64,000 bases of DNA. Origin: Proteobacteria bacterium UBA981 (GTDB lineage: Bacteria > Pseudomonadota > Gammaproteobacteria > Ga0077536). How positions within the stretch are numbered: the stretch's first letter is position 1; each line of letters begins with the position of its first letter. Both the position numbers and the translations under genes were made by a program. Shown here one piece after another: positions 53,992 through 62,976 of the stretch. The notes under the pieces were generated by a model. That model did no database searches. It was given only the letters and a program-made list of their open reading frames with translations, and was not told the origin of the DNA. The stretch spans positions 152,620-216,619 of the forward strand of contig DBBP01000002.1 in assembly GCA_002292285.1 (NCBI GenBank), written 5' to 3'.

Positions 53992-54381
53992 CTAGGCGGG
54001 CAGCGCGGCGCCGAGTTCGCGTAACAATTCGCGCAAAATAGAACGGTGGCAGCGATTCTCATTGGCGCAGTAACAGCCGACCGCCAGATCCGTCTGGAGC
54101 GAGAGTGCGGCCAACAATTCAAGGGATTGGCGAGCCGCCGGCTTATTCATTTCGGCACGATAACGGCGCTCGAAACGGCGCCAATCGGCATCGCTTTCGG
54201 CATCCAGCGCCGCGCGTACCGCCTCGGTGCTAGGGGCGAGTACAGGCAGCCAAACGTCATACCAATCGTCCTTGGCGAAGCGCTCCCGCGCGACACCGCG
54301 CGGCGGTCGTCGCACGGTGCCAATGCGCAGGCCCTCGCCAACAGCTCTGGGCGTACCGAGCCTAACGACCGTTACTGCCAT
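53992..54381 (-). CDS. DUF488 family protein (YeaO-like)
   Basis: A 129-residue small protein with the DUF488 pattern: RIGTVRRPPRGVARERFAKDDWYDVWLPVLAPS, WRRFERRYRAEM, and CYCANENRCHRSILRELL with paired cysteines and a histidine. No function is known for this family; the Cys-rich end may bind metal or nucleic acid. It converges with the TPR gene. Confidence 0.9.
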   Translation of the reverse strand: MAVTVVRLGTPRAVGEGLRIGTVRRPPRGVARERFAKDDWYDVWLPVLAPSTEAVRAALDAESDADWRRFERRYRAEMNKPAARQSLELLAALSLQTDLAVGCYCANENRCHRSILRELLRELGAALPA

Positions 54382-54522
54382 GGCGGATTCGTCTCGCCAA
54401 AAGGCGGCGATTCAAACCGCGGTCGCGAGCCACGACAAGTTGCTCGAGATGACAAAGAATCGTGTAAATTGTGTTGCACAGCCTGCGTTCACCACTAAAT
54501 TAGAAGATTGCCGTCCAGCAGT

Positions 54523-54993
54523 ATGCCCGAATTGGCCGCGCCCACCGCCCGCTATGCGCTTAATCTGATGCTCGATCCCGAGCAGCGCTTGCTGATGTTG
54601 AAGCGTTCCTCGGTTGCGTCCCTCGGCGCCGGCCAATGGGGTCTCCCGGCAGGTAAGATTGAGATTGGCGAATCGCCGGATGCAGCGGCGACGCGAGAAA
54701 TGACGGAAGAAATTGGTTCCGGTCACCACGTTAATCTCGTGCGTTACGTGGGGCCCTTAAGGGATACGTTCTACGGTGGGCAATTCGAGATTCATCTCTA
54801 TCAATGGCAGTGGCTGGCCGGCAACGTGTCACTGAACCACGAGCACACCGAATTCCGCTGGGTCAGCAAAGAACAGGTTCGCGAATACGACATCATGGCT
54901 GGAATCGAAGAGGACATCGCCATCCTCGGGTTCTGGCCGCAGCACTTTCTAAATCCCGAACGGATTCCTGCCCATCTGAAATCGAGCTCATGA
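54523..54993 (+). CDS. Nudix hydrolase
   Basis: A 156-residue protein from ATG 54523. The Nudix box is complete: GKIEIGESPDAAATREMTEEIG, matching G-x5-E-x7-REUxEExGU. The substrate (nucleotide diphosphate, e.g. 8-oxo-dGTP or a sugar nucleotide) cannot be read. The stop overlaps the next ATG (ATGA), so it is coupled to the following hydrolase. Confidence 0.93.
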   Translation: MPELAAPTARYALNLMLDPEQRLLMLKRSSVASLGAGQWGLPAGKIEIGESPDAAATREMTEEIGSGHHVNLVRYVGPLRDTFYGGQFEIHLYQWQWLAGNVSLNHEHTEFRWVSKEQVREYDIMAGIEEDIAILGFWPQHFLNPERIPAHLKSSS

Positions 54994-55763
54994 ACGTTGA
55001 CCTGCATTACGAATGTGTTGGGAGCGGCAGCCCCGTGGTGGTCCTGCACGGATTATTCGGTGCCGGGCGTAACTGGCTGAGTGTGGCGCGAAGAATGTCG
55101 GCCGATTACGCCTTTTATCTCGTCGATCTGCGCAACCACGGGCGCTCTGCCCATCACCCATCAATGACCTATCTCGATATGGTCGGCGACGTGCAAGCGC
55201 TGATTGGAAAGCTCGGTCTGCAGAATTTCGTGTTAGTCGGCCACAGCATGGGCGGGAAAGTTGCCATGACAATGGTACTCAATGGTGCTGTCGCGCCGGC
55301 GCGACTGGTTAATGTCGACATCGCGCCGGTCAGTTACCACGACAGATTCGCCGACATGATCACTGCCATGCGTGCCATCGACCTCAGTCTTGTAGCGCGC
55401 CGCGCGGACGCCGACATTTTGTTGCAGGAGGCTATCCCTGACTTGTCAGTACGTCAGTTCATTTTGCAGAATCTGATGTTCGACAAAGGTGAGGCTCGCT
55501 GGCGCGCAAATCTTCCCGCATTGCAAGACCAGATGCCGAATATTCTGGGCCCCTTACCGGTGCCGGACAACGCAACGTATAACGGCGAGACGTGGTTCAT
55601 CCGCGGTGAACTGTCGGACCGCATCACTGCTGCGCAAATGCCGCTCATCAAGCGCTATTTCAACCACTACCGCATTGAAACTGTTGCTGGCGGCGGCCAT
55701 TGGCCGCACGCCGAAGCTCCGGCAGCCTTCATGTCGATATTCGAAGCGGCGTTGCAGATTTAG
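54990..55763 (+). CDS. Alpha/beta hydrolase, YbfF-like esterase
   Basis: A 257-residue hydrolase from ATG 54990; a longer in-frame version is ruled out because it overlaps the Nudix gene. The nucleophile is S86 (VGHSMGGKVAM), with LHGLFGAGRNW as oxyanion region and GGGHWPHAEAP holding the catalytic histidine. It resembles YbfF acyl-CoA esterases. Substrate unknown. argG follows 120 bp later. Confidence 0.92.
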   Translation: MNVDLHYECVGSGSPVVVLHGLFGAGRNWLSVARRMSADYAFYLVDLRNHGRSAHHPSMTYLDMVGDVQALIGKLGLQNFVLVGHSMGGKVAMTMVLNGAVAPARLVNVDIAPVSYHDRFADMITAMRAIDLSLVARRADADILLQEAIPDLSVRQFILQNLMFDKGEARWRANLPALQDQMPNILGPLPVPDNATYNGETWFIRGELSDRITAAQMPLIKRYFNHYRIETVAGGGHWPHAEAPAAFMSIFEAALQI

Positions 55764-55883
55764 CCGCGCTCATTGTCATCAACAACGGCTGCGCACCGGA
55801 AAACCGCGCGAGAAGCACCCTGCGCTTCTAGAATTTGCGCCAGCGGATAGGCACAATGCCGCCCTCTTCCCTGCAAGCCGCTT

Positions 55884-57107
55884 ATGCCCATGTCGAAACT
55901 TAGCGTCAATAAAGTTGTCCTGGCCTACTCCGGAGGGCTCGATACTTCCGTCATTCTGAAATGGCTACGCGATGAATATGACTGCGAAGTCGTTACCTTC
56001 ACAGCGGATATCGGCCAAGGCGAAGAAGTCGAGCCGGCTCGCGCCAAAGCGACGAGCATGGGCGTGCGCGAAATTTACATCGACGATCTCACGGAAGAGT
56101 TTGTCAGTGACTTTGTCTATCCGATGTTTCGCGCCAACACGATCTATGAGGGTGAGTACCTTCTTGGCACCTCGATAGCGCGTCCGTTGATCGCCAAACG
56201 CCTGGTCGAAATCGCTCGCGAGACTGGTGCTGACGCTATTTCCCATGGCGCTACAGGCAAGGGTAACGACCAGGTGCGCTTCGAGCTTGGCGCTTATGCA
56301 CTCGAACCCGGGATCAAAGTTATTGCCCCGTGGCGAGAATGGGATCTGAATTCGCGCGAGAAATTGCTTGCCTACGCTGAGCGCAATGACATTCCAATCG
56401 AATACAAATCGACCACCGGCTCGCCCTACTCGATGGACGCTAATCTGCTGCACATCTCCTACGAAGGCGGCATTCTGGAAGATCCGTGGGCAACGGCTGA
56501 AGACACCATGTGGCGCTGGTCGGTATCGCCCGAGCAGGCGCCGGATCAACCCACCATCATCGAACTCGAATACGAGCGCGGCGATATCGTCGCCATTGAC
56601 GGCACGCGCCTCTCTCCTGCCGCCGTGCTAGCCAGATTGAATACGGTCGGCGGTGCAAATGGCATCGGGCGTCTGGACATCGTTGAGAATCGTTACGTCG
56701 GTATGAAATCGCGCGGTTGTTACGAAACCCCCGGCGGTACGATTATGTTGCGTGCACACCGCGCCATAGAATCGTTAACGCTCGATCGCGAAGTTGCACA
56801 TCTGAAAGACGAGCTCATGCCGCGTTACGCCTCGCTGATTTACAACGGCTACTGGTGGAGTCCAGAGCGAGAATTGCTTCAACGCATGATCGACGACTCG
56901 CAAGCGCACGTGAATGGCAGCGTGCGCCTGCGTCTTTACAAAGGAAATGTCACTGTCGAGGGACGTAAGTCAACCAGCGATAGCCTGTTCAGCGCGACGC
57001 TGGCAACATTCGAAGACGACGCCGGAGCCTATAATCAGGCCGACGCAGAAGGCTTCATAAAGCTCAACGCGCTCCGTCTACGCGTCGGCGCTCAACGACG
57101 CAGCTAA
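55884..57107 (+). CDS. argG: Argininosuccinate synthase
   Basis: A 407-residue enzyme that joins citrulline and aspartate with ATP, the seventh step of arginine synthesis. ATP-binding motif AYSGGLDTSVILKWL opens the protein, and GATGKGNDQVRFEL, EYKSTTGSPYSMDAN and SRGCYETPGG follow. ATG 55884 or 55890 could be the start; the second gives the usual MSKLSVNKV opening. No ARG box could be confirmed upstream. Confidence 0.97.
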   Translation: MPMSKLSVNKVVLAYSGGLDTSVILKWLRDEYDCEVVTFTADIGQGEEVEPARAKATSMGVREIYIDDLTEEFVSDFVYPMFRANTIYEGEYLLGTSIARPLIAKRLVEIARETGADAISHGATGKGNDQVRFELGAYALEPGIKVIAPWREWDLNSREKLLAYAERNDIPIEYKSTTGSPYSMDANLLHISYEGGILEDPWATAEDTMWRWSVSPEQAPDQPTIIELEYERGDIVAIDGTRLSPAAVLARLNTVGGANGIGRLDIVENRYVGMKSRGCYETPGGTIMLRAHRAIESLTLDREVAHLKDELMPRYASLIYNGYWWSPERELLQRMIDDSQAHVNGSVRLRLYKGNVTVEGRKSTSDSLFSATLATFEDDAGAYNQADAEGFIKLNALRLRVGAQRRS

Positions 57108-57211
57108 CGCCCTCTTGGCAGTTTACGCCGACCACTGCGGCGTGAACTGCTTCACACTGGCGCCCCGTAAGCGCACTTTCGTGACGGAATTCGCGAAAGG
57201 GGTGGGGTGCG

Positions 57212-57227
57212 TGTGACCGCCGTCACG
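57212..57227 (+). promoter_or_regulatory. Possible CRP/Vfr-type site upstream of the GGDEF gene
   Basis: TGTGA-CCGCCG-TCACG matches TGTGA-N6-TCAC(A) in nine of ten core positions. It lies 104 bp before the GGDEF/EAL start in a 223-bp gap. No crp gene is in the window, and the site is short, so it may be chance. Confidence 0.3.
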
Positions 57228-57330
57228 CCTTTCTGGCTCCGTTAACAATAGTTTGCATTCACTGCGCCGGCGCAAAACCTGCCACGACTCTTTGTACGCC
57301 GGCGCATCGTTTCAAACCGGATAACGCGCC

Positions 57331-59760
57331 ATGGACAATTCTGCTTTCTCCTCACCTATCGATCCGGATGCCACCACGATTGTCGCCATCAGAGGCGACG
57401 ACATGCCGGTCAGCTCCCCGCACGAGCTGGCACTCAGCAGAATCTGGACGGTTATCAACCTGGTCGCCGTCGCCGCGGTGGCCACAGTGATGGCGCCGAC
57501 TGCCAGCCCCGGACTAGTGGCCGGCTGGGCCAGCTTCACGTTGCTCAACGCGCTACTCCACCTCGCCAGTCGAACTGGCACGCTGGTCGGCAACGCCGCC
57601 AGTTCCAGCCCGAGTTTTAATACGGGCATCGCAGCGATGCTCGGCATGGCCTGGGGCGGTGGGGTTTTGCTCTTACTGCCCGGCACCAGCGCAATGCAAC
57701 TGAGTGTGCTGATGGCCGCTGCCTTTGCTGTATCTCTGATTGGTATACCGGTTTTCGCGACCAAGAAAAATGCGTTTCATTACTTCCTGGCGACCCTCAC
57801 GGTGCTGTCTGTCGCAGCGTTGGTACGTGAGCCTGGCAATCTCCTCACGGTGTTATGGGTCCTCATCGCCAACGGATGTTTACTGGTGGCCGGAAGTGTG
57901 TTCTATCGCAGCCATACGCGCCTGCAATCCCTGCTTGAAAAGCTGTTGCAACCGGCAACGCATGGCTTCCAATCTGCCGACAGCCACGGCGGACCAATTC
58001 CTGAGCAGCGCCTGCCGTTTCTGGTGCATGAAAAGTTAGCCGCCCTGGACAGCTTGTATTCTGCCAACGAACGCAGTCAACGCCTCCTGCGCGCCCTCAG
58101 CGACGCGACTATCGCAACTGACGCCGATGGCACTATCGATTACATAAACCCCGCTGCCGAAGCTTTATTGGGCGGGTCACACAAAGAATTTTCCGGTCAG
58201 CCTGTCGAAGCGGTCTTGCGAATCGTCTCGCCTCCGGATAAACGCAACCAGGCGCGCGAGATTTTCGACCAGCTGCGCTTGACGCATCGGGTACAGCAAA
58301 CTGACGAGAATGCACAGTTGGTACGACGCGACGGCGTTGCTTTCGGTATCGAGTACATCGTTAGTGAAATTAAAGACGAGCGTGCCGAGTTTGTTGGTGC
58401 ATCCTACGTCCTGCGTGACGTGACCGCGAAGCGCCAGCGCACCCAAAGTGTCGAATGGCAAGCAACCCATGATCCACTCACCGGGTCGATAAACCGTGGA
58501 GAGTTCGAAATCCGGCTCAAGAAACTGGTGCGTCGTTCGCAGGACGATAATCGCAACGCACACTCGCTACTGTATCTGGACATAGATAGATTCAGCGCCC
58601 TGAACGGCAACTATGGGAACGCGGCCGGAGACGCCGTTCTAAAAACCGTGACCGAAGTGTTGCGCTCTCGCATTCGTGGCGCCGACACCCTGGCCCGAGT
58701 AGGCGGCGACGAGTTTAGTGCGCTGCTTTATAGCTGCCCGGCCGATAAGGCGCGGCAAATCGCGGAAAGTTTGCGCGCCGCGATAGAACGGCATGATTTC
58801 AAGTGGCAGGGATCGTCATTGTCGCTGTCGATCAGCATCGGAATTGTCGCAATCAATCACGAATGTAAATCCGTCGCAGAAATCATGCGTGCGGCTAATT
58901 CGGCCTGCTTCGCTGCCAAGAAATTCGGACGCAACCGCGTGCAGTTATTCGAGCGTTCAGAGAATGTGATCAGTAATCAAGCGCGCGTTTTCGATTTCGT
59001 TAAAGACATTCAAACCGCGATCGACGGCAATCGCCTGGAGCTGTTTTATCAACCCATTTACGCCGCAGCAGGACGCGGAAATAATCGCGAAGAGAAACAA
59101 TGTGAATTGAGTGTCGGCGTTCGCAATAAAGACGAGCTCATGATACCGCGCTCCGAGCTCGCCGAACTGGGGCAACGTCATCATCTCACTGAGGAAGTTG
59201 ACCGCTGGGTCGTTAAAGCTGCGCTTGACGCCTTGCGCCTGAATCACCCTGCTCTGAGTGCGATGAATATGGTCCTCGTACCCTTGTCGCAACAAGCCAT
59301 GACCAATGAACGGCTGCTGTCCTATATCTCCGACCTCGTAAAAGACAACCCCGACTACAGTCCGCGCATCGGCTTTTCGTTCGAGAATGCCAACGTCGCC
59401 GGGCGGCTCGACCATGCTCGCCATTTCGTGTCTACGTTAAAGCAATACGGGTGTCGCCTGATGATTGGAGATCTTGGTTTCGGCAGCGACGCTATCGATC
59501 TGGTGAAATCGTCTCAAGCCGATTTTCTCGGCATTCGCGCAACCCTGGTAGACAACATGCTGCACAACTCGGTGGACTACGAAGTGGTCGTCGGTCTGAG
59601 TCGCATAGCACGCACCCTAGGTATGCAAACGATTGCAGAGCATGCGCAGACCAAATCGCAACGCGACGCGCTGGTCAAAATGGGCGTCCACTATACGAAA
59701 GGCCACCTGAGTGAACAGCCTAGACGCGTGTCAATTTATTCCGAAGCACAATGGGTGTAG
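57331..59760 (+). CDS. Membrane PAS-GGDEF protein with a degenerate EAL domain
   Basis: An 809-residue signalling protein. The N-terminal part has about five or six hydrophobic segments (36-192). A PAS domain covers about 250-366 and ends in LRDVTAKRQ. The GGDEF domain is intact: GGDEF at 458-462 with the inhibitory RGAD (RxxD) at 449-452, so it can make cyclic-di-GMP. The EAL-like domain (about 555-800) has lost key residues: the EAL position reads CELS, DDFG is GDLG, and the helper Lys/Asn motifs are changed. It is probably a receptor or scaffold rather than a phosphodiesterase. Confidence 0.92.
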   Translation: MDNSAFSSPIDPDATTIVAIRGDDMPVSSPHELALSRIWTVINLVAVAAVATVMAPTASPGLVAGWASFTLLNALLHLASRTGTLVGNAASSSPSFNTGIAAMLGMAWGGGVLLLLPGTSAMQLSVLMAAAFAVSLIGIPVFATKKNAFHYFLATLTVLSVAALVREPGNLLTVLWVLIANGCLLVAGSVFYRSHTRLQSLLEKLLQPATHGFQSADSHGGPIPEQRLPFLVHEKLAALDSLYSANERSQRLLRALSDATIATDADGTIDYINPAAEALLGGSHKEFSGQPVEAVLRIVSPPDKRNQAREIFDQLRLTHRVQQTDENAQLVRRDGVAFGIEYIVSEIKDERAEFVGASYVLRDVTAKRQRTQSVEWQATHDPLTGSINRGEFEIRLKKLVRRSQDDNRNAHSLLYLDIDRFSALNGNYGNAAGDAVLKTVTEVLRSRIRGADTLARVGGDEFSALLYSCPADKARQIAESLRAAIERHDFKWQGSSLSLSISIGIVAINHECKSVAEIMRAANSACFAAKKFGRNRVQLFERSENVISNQARVFDFVKDIQTAIDGNRLELFYQPIYAAAGRGNNREEKQCELSVGVRNKDELMIPRSELAELGQRHHLTEEVDRWVVKAALDALRLNHPALSAMNMVLVPLSQQAMTNERLLSYISDLVKDNPDYSPRIGFSFENANVAGRLDHARHFVSTLKQYGCRLMIGDLGFGSDAIDLVKSSQADFLGIRATLVDNMLHNSVDYEVVVGLSRIARTLGMQTIAEHAQTKSQRDALVKMGVHYTKGHLSEQPRRVSIYSEAQWV

Positions 59761-59797
59761 CGAACGAGGCCAACTAAACCGCGAAGTTGACCGCTAG

Positions 59798-60451
59798 CTA
59801 ATCGCCCGGGGGCGCGTTCCGAAAGGTTCGCGCGAGCCAATAATCGACGCTAATCAAGCGCCCGCCGCCAAGAAAGAACAACGCCAGCAACATGATGAGG
59901 TAGGTAGCGGCCCACTCAATACCGTTGTTGGACACCACGAAGTTTCCGTGCTCGGTGAGCCATTCGATATTGCCATGTTCCTCGAGTATCGAACGCGCCC
60001 GATGCAGACGCTCGATAGCGCCCTCGGCATGTTCCGCGGGGTGTGGACTTTTGAGATCGTGCACAGCTTGCCAGCCGTGATCCCAGTGAACTGTGGTCAT
60101 CGCCACGACCATCGTGAACATTAATGGAATGCACACCCATCGGACTGCAAATCCGCAGGCCAGCGCGATCGCCCCTAAATACTCTGCCGCCCAGGCCAGC
60201 ACGGCCATCAGCAACGGCGCTGGAAGTCCCAGTCCCCAGTCCGGATTGCCGAACCATTGAGCAATATCCGCGAGCCCTTCCGCCGGGTTGAAGGTTCCAC
60301 CCTCTGCAAACGGATTCCACTTGTTGCTGCCAGCGAAGAAAAACACAGGCACCAGATACAACCGCAGCAGGAGCGGCGCGATAAAGTCCACGTGTCTCGA
60401 CAAGCCCAGAAGATCCTGAACCCTATTTAATAGCCTAATTGCCCCTTGCAC
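59798..60451 (-). CDS. DoxX-family membrane protein (HvfD-like)
   Basis: A 217-residue DoxX protein from GTG 60451 with GGGGAG upstream. It has about four transmembrane helices: RLYLVPVFFFAGSNKW, LLMAVLAWAAEYLGAIALACGF, PLMFTMVVAMTT and a last one near YLIMLLALFFLGGG. Between the third and fourth lies a loop (about 121-170) carrying eight histidines. DoxX proteins occur in MNIO clusters as HvfD. It ends the cluster convergent with the GGDEF gene and is 138 bp from the glutamate-synthase-like gene. Confidence 0.87.
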   Translation of the reverse strand: MQGAIRLLNRVQDLLGLSRHVDFIAPLLLRLYLVPVFFFAGSNKWNPFAEGGTFNPAEGLADIAQWFGNPDWGLGLPAPLLMAVLAWAAEYLGAIALACGFAVRWVCIPLMFTMVVAMTTVHWDHGWQAVHDLKSPHPAEHAEGAIERLHRARSILEEHGNIEWLTEHGNFVVSNNGIEWAATYLIMLLALFFLGGGRLISVDYWLARTFRNAPPGD

Positions 60452-60588
60452 GTTCCTGCTCCCCTGTTAGCGGTCAGCGATACCATCACCAGGTGACACT
60501 ACCGGCTTCATCATCAAGTTCATCAACACTCGGATATTGGAGTAGCCGGTAGAGAAAAGTTCCGTGCGCCGTGTCGATCAAGTCATTT

Positions 60589-62100
60589 CTATTTGGCGAG
60601 TCCGGCAACGTTCAACGTTTGGACATCGGGGTACAGCTCGTTCAAGGCAACAGAGCGCCCGCTCGACTGCACGATGCGGCAGTGCGAACGCTTCAGACGC
60701 CGCGGTTCGATGGCGCCGCAGGAGTGCGCGATCACACCGAGTTCATGATGCATGGTGTTCGCGTACTGACGCACTCGTTCCGCTTTGTTGGTCGGGTCCA
60801 GACCGCGTTGCAGATGCTTGTCGTGGGTCGTTATACCGGTCGGGCAGGTGTTGCGATTGCACTGCAAAGCCTGGATGCAGCCCAGAGCAAACATGAAGCC
60901 ACGCGCCGAGACAACGAAATCGGCGCCAGCGCAAATGGCCGCAGCGACATCCGCTGGCGTGATCAATTTTCCACTCGCGATGATCTTGGTTCGGTCGCGC
61001 AAGCCGTATTCTTTCAATTTATCGACCACTAGCGGCAGGCTTTCTCGTAGAGGCAGTCCAACGTTATCAATAAGACTCATCGGCGCGGCGCCGGTCCCGC
61101 CATCGCCACTATCAACAGTGATGAAATCAGGCGCACTGGCCATCCCGCGCTCCTGAATCACCTCGAATAATTTCTCCAGCCAATCCGGAGAGCCAATAAC
61201 GGCCTTGAATCCGGTCGGCTTGCCAGTCACGCGGCGGATGCGCTCAATGACATCGAGCAAATCGTTCTCGTTGTTGATCTCCGGGTGGCGATTCGGGCTG
61301 ATCGATGCCTCGCCAATTGGAATGCCGCGGATGGTCGCGATTTCCGCGCTCACTTTCGCGGCCGGCAGGATGCCGCCTTTACCCGGTTTCGCTCCCTGGG
61401 ACAGTTTCAACTCGAACATGCGGACTTGCTCGTGGGCCGCGAGTTGCCGCAACTTGTTGTCGCATAGTTCGCCGCGTTCGTCGCGCACTCCGTATTTCGC
61501 TGTACCGATTTGAAATACTAAATCTGCGCCCCCTTCGAGATGAAAAGAAGACAGCCCGCCTTCGCCGGTGTTCATCCAGATACCCGCTTGTGCGGCGCCC
61601 CGCGATAACGCCAACACAGCCGGTCGTGAAATCGCGCCGTAACTCATCCCTGAAATATTGAGTATTGATGCTGTGCGGTACGGATGTTCGCAATCAGCGC
61701 CGATGGTGACGGCACGCGGTTGGGCCGCATCTTCGTCGAGCGTGGGATATGCGGTATTGACAAAGATAACCGTGCCGACCGGGCGTAAATCTTTCGAGGA
61801 GCCAAAAGCGACTGTCGTATCGACCCCTTTTGCCGCTCGATAGACCCACGAACGCTCGGCTCGATTGAAGGGCATTTCTTCGCGATCCATTGCGAAGAAA
61901 TACTGCCGAAAAAACTCGCCCAGTTCTTCAAAGAAATAACGTAGTCGACCGATGACCGGGTAATTCCTGCGCACCGCGTGTTTTGTTTGCGACACGTCTA
62001 TCACATACAACACGACCACCGTAACGATCAGGCAGCCGAGCGCCAATACGCATAGAACGGCGAAGCCGTTGACTACCAGCATCAATGCCGAAGTATCCAT
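60589..62100 (-). CDS. Membrane-anchored FMN-binding glutamate-synthase-like protein
   Basis: About 503 residues from ATG 62100, with GAGGA upstream. The N-terminal helix (ALMLVVNGFAVLCVLALG) anchors it. The rest is the FMN/Fe-S barrel of glutamate synthase: GMSYGAISRPAVLALSRGA, QGAKPGKGGILPAAKVS, FITVDSGDGGTGAAP, and the 3Fe-4S cysteines in GCIQALQCNRNTCPTG. The glutaminase domain is absent, so it cannot use glutamine by itself. The true reaction is unknown. It lies between hvfC and the DoxX gene, an unusual place that suggests a redox role in the cluster. Confidence 0.9.
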   Translation of the reverse strand: MDTSALMLVVNGFAVLCVLALGCLIVTVVVLYVIDVSQTKHAVRRNYPVIGRLRYFFEELGEFFRQYFFAMDREEMPFNRAERSWVYRAAKGVDTTVAFGSSKDLRPVGTVIFVNTAYPTLDEDAAQPRAVTIGADCEHPYRTASILNISGMSYGAISRPAVLALSRGAAQAGIWMNTGEGGLSSFHLEGGADLVFQIGTAKYGVRDERGELCDNKLRQLAAHEQVRMFELKLSQGAKPGKGGILPAAKVSAEIATIRGIPIGEASISPNRHPEINNENDLLDVIERIRRVTGKPTGFKAVIGSPDWLEKLFEVIQERGMASAPDFITVDSGDGGTGAAPMSLIDNVGLPLRESLPLVVDKLKEYGLRDRTKIIASGKLITPADVAAAICAGADFVVSARGFMFALGCIQALQCNRNTCPTGITTHDKHLQRGLDPTNKAERVRQYANTMHHELGVIAHSCGAIEPRRLKRSHCRIVQSSGRSVALNELYPDVQTLNVAGLAK

Positions 62101-62208
62101 AGATGTCCTCACAATCGATCTGTGCGTGACCTAAGCCGACCAATGAACAGTGCGGCTCAAACGCTGGGAAACGGCGATCGCCCCGTCGTCAAATGCGAAA
62201 CTGATACT

Positions 62209-62976
62209 TTAGGCGTGCGCCGCGACAGTGCCAAGAATCATATCTTGGTCCACAAACGAATGCAGAATACCGATTCCGGCATCCATGATGAGGTTAACGT
62301 CACGCTGCCCGAGCTCTTCGGCAATTCGACAGAGCAAGTTTCGCGCGGATAGGCCATCGTTGGTTACGATCAAATCCAACAGCCGCGCCGAGACGGCATT
62401 CAGTTGCATAAACCCGACTTTGTCGTCACGACGTCGAAAAACTGCGAGGTAGGTGGGCTCGGCAGAGGCACCAATGGGCTCGACACCCGGCCCAATTTGA
62501 TGCACCGGATAATTGTAGGTGTGTAAACGCATCACCGGATTGGCGACCACACACCCGTCCGGCAGTTCGGCAGGCTTAGAAAACGGAACGTCGTCGAGTT
62601 CACGCGGATCGAAAAGCACTTCCGCTTCGAGCCATTCATAGTGCGCAAGTTCGCGCATGAACGGCGGATCATGTTCATCATCGCGTTCTTCGTTCAGGTA
62701 ATGCAGAAATTCCTGGGGCATTTTCGGAAATAGTCCGGTGCGCGCACGATGGCGAGAAAAATAGTCTCGCACCATCGCGTGCCAACGCTCGTCGCTGGTG
62801 AGACGCCGCAATACGGGGAACGCATTGGCAACGAAACTCTCGACGTTTTTGTACAACAGATCGCGGTAGATCTTCAGGCGTCGGTCTTCAACCCCGGCCG
62901 GCCCCGGATGCCTGTCCGGATCGCGCATGTGCGCACCGAATTGGTATTGAAGCTCACGGAAATTCGCCTCAGCCAT
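62209..62976 (-). CDS. hvfC: HvfC/BufC-like partner of the MNIO oxygenase (DUF2063)
   Basis: A 255-residue protein from ATG 62976, which overlaps the stop of hvfB by eight bases. The N-terminal half resembles the DUF2063 putative DNA-binding domain (YRDLLYKNVESFVANAFPVLRR, MVRDYFSRHRARTG); the rest (LAHYEWLEAEVLFDPRELD, YPVHQIGPG, YLAVFRRRDD) is a recognition domain. In MNIO systems this protein binds the precursor leader and the oxygenase. Overlap with hvfB and shared strand support a complex. GTG 62985 is an alternative start. Confidence 0.9.
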   Translation of the reverse strand: MAEANFRELQYQFGAHMRDPDRHPGPAGVEDRRLKIYRDLLYKNVESFVANAFPVLRRLTSDERWHAMVRDYFSRHRARTGLFPKMPQEFLHYLNEERDDEHDPPFMRELAHYEWLEAEVLFDPRELDDVPFSKPAELPDGCVVANPVMRLHTYNYPVHQIGPGVEPIGASAEPTYLAVFRRRDDKVGFMQLNAVSARLLDLIVTNDGLSARNLLCRIAEELGQRDVNLIMDAGIGILHSFVDQDMILGTVAAHA

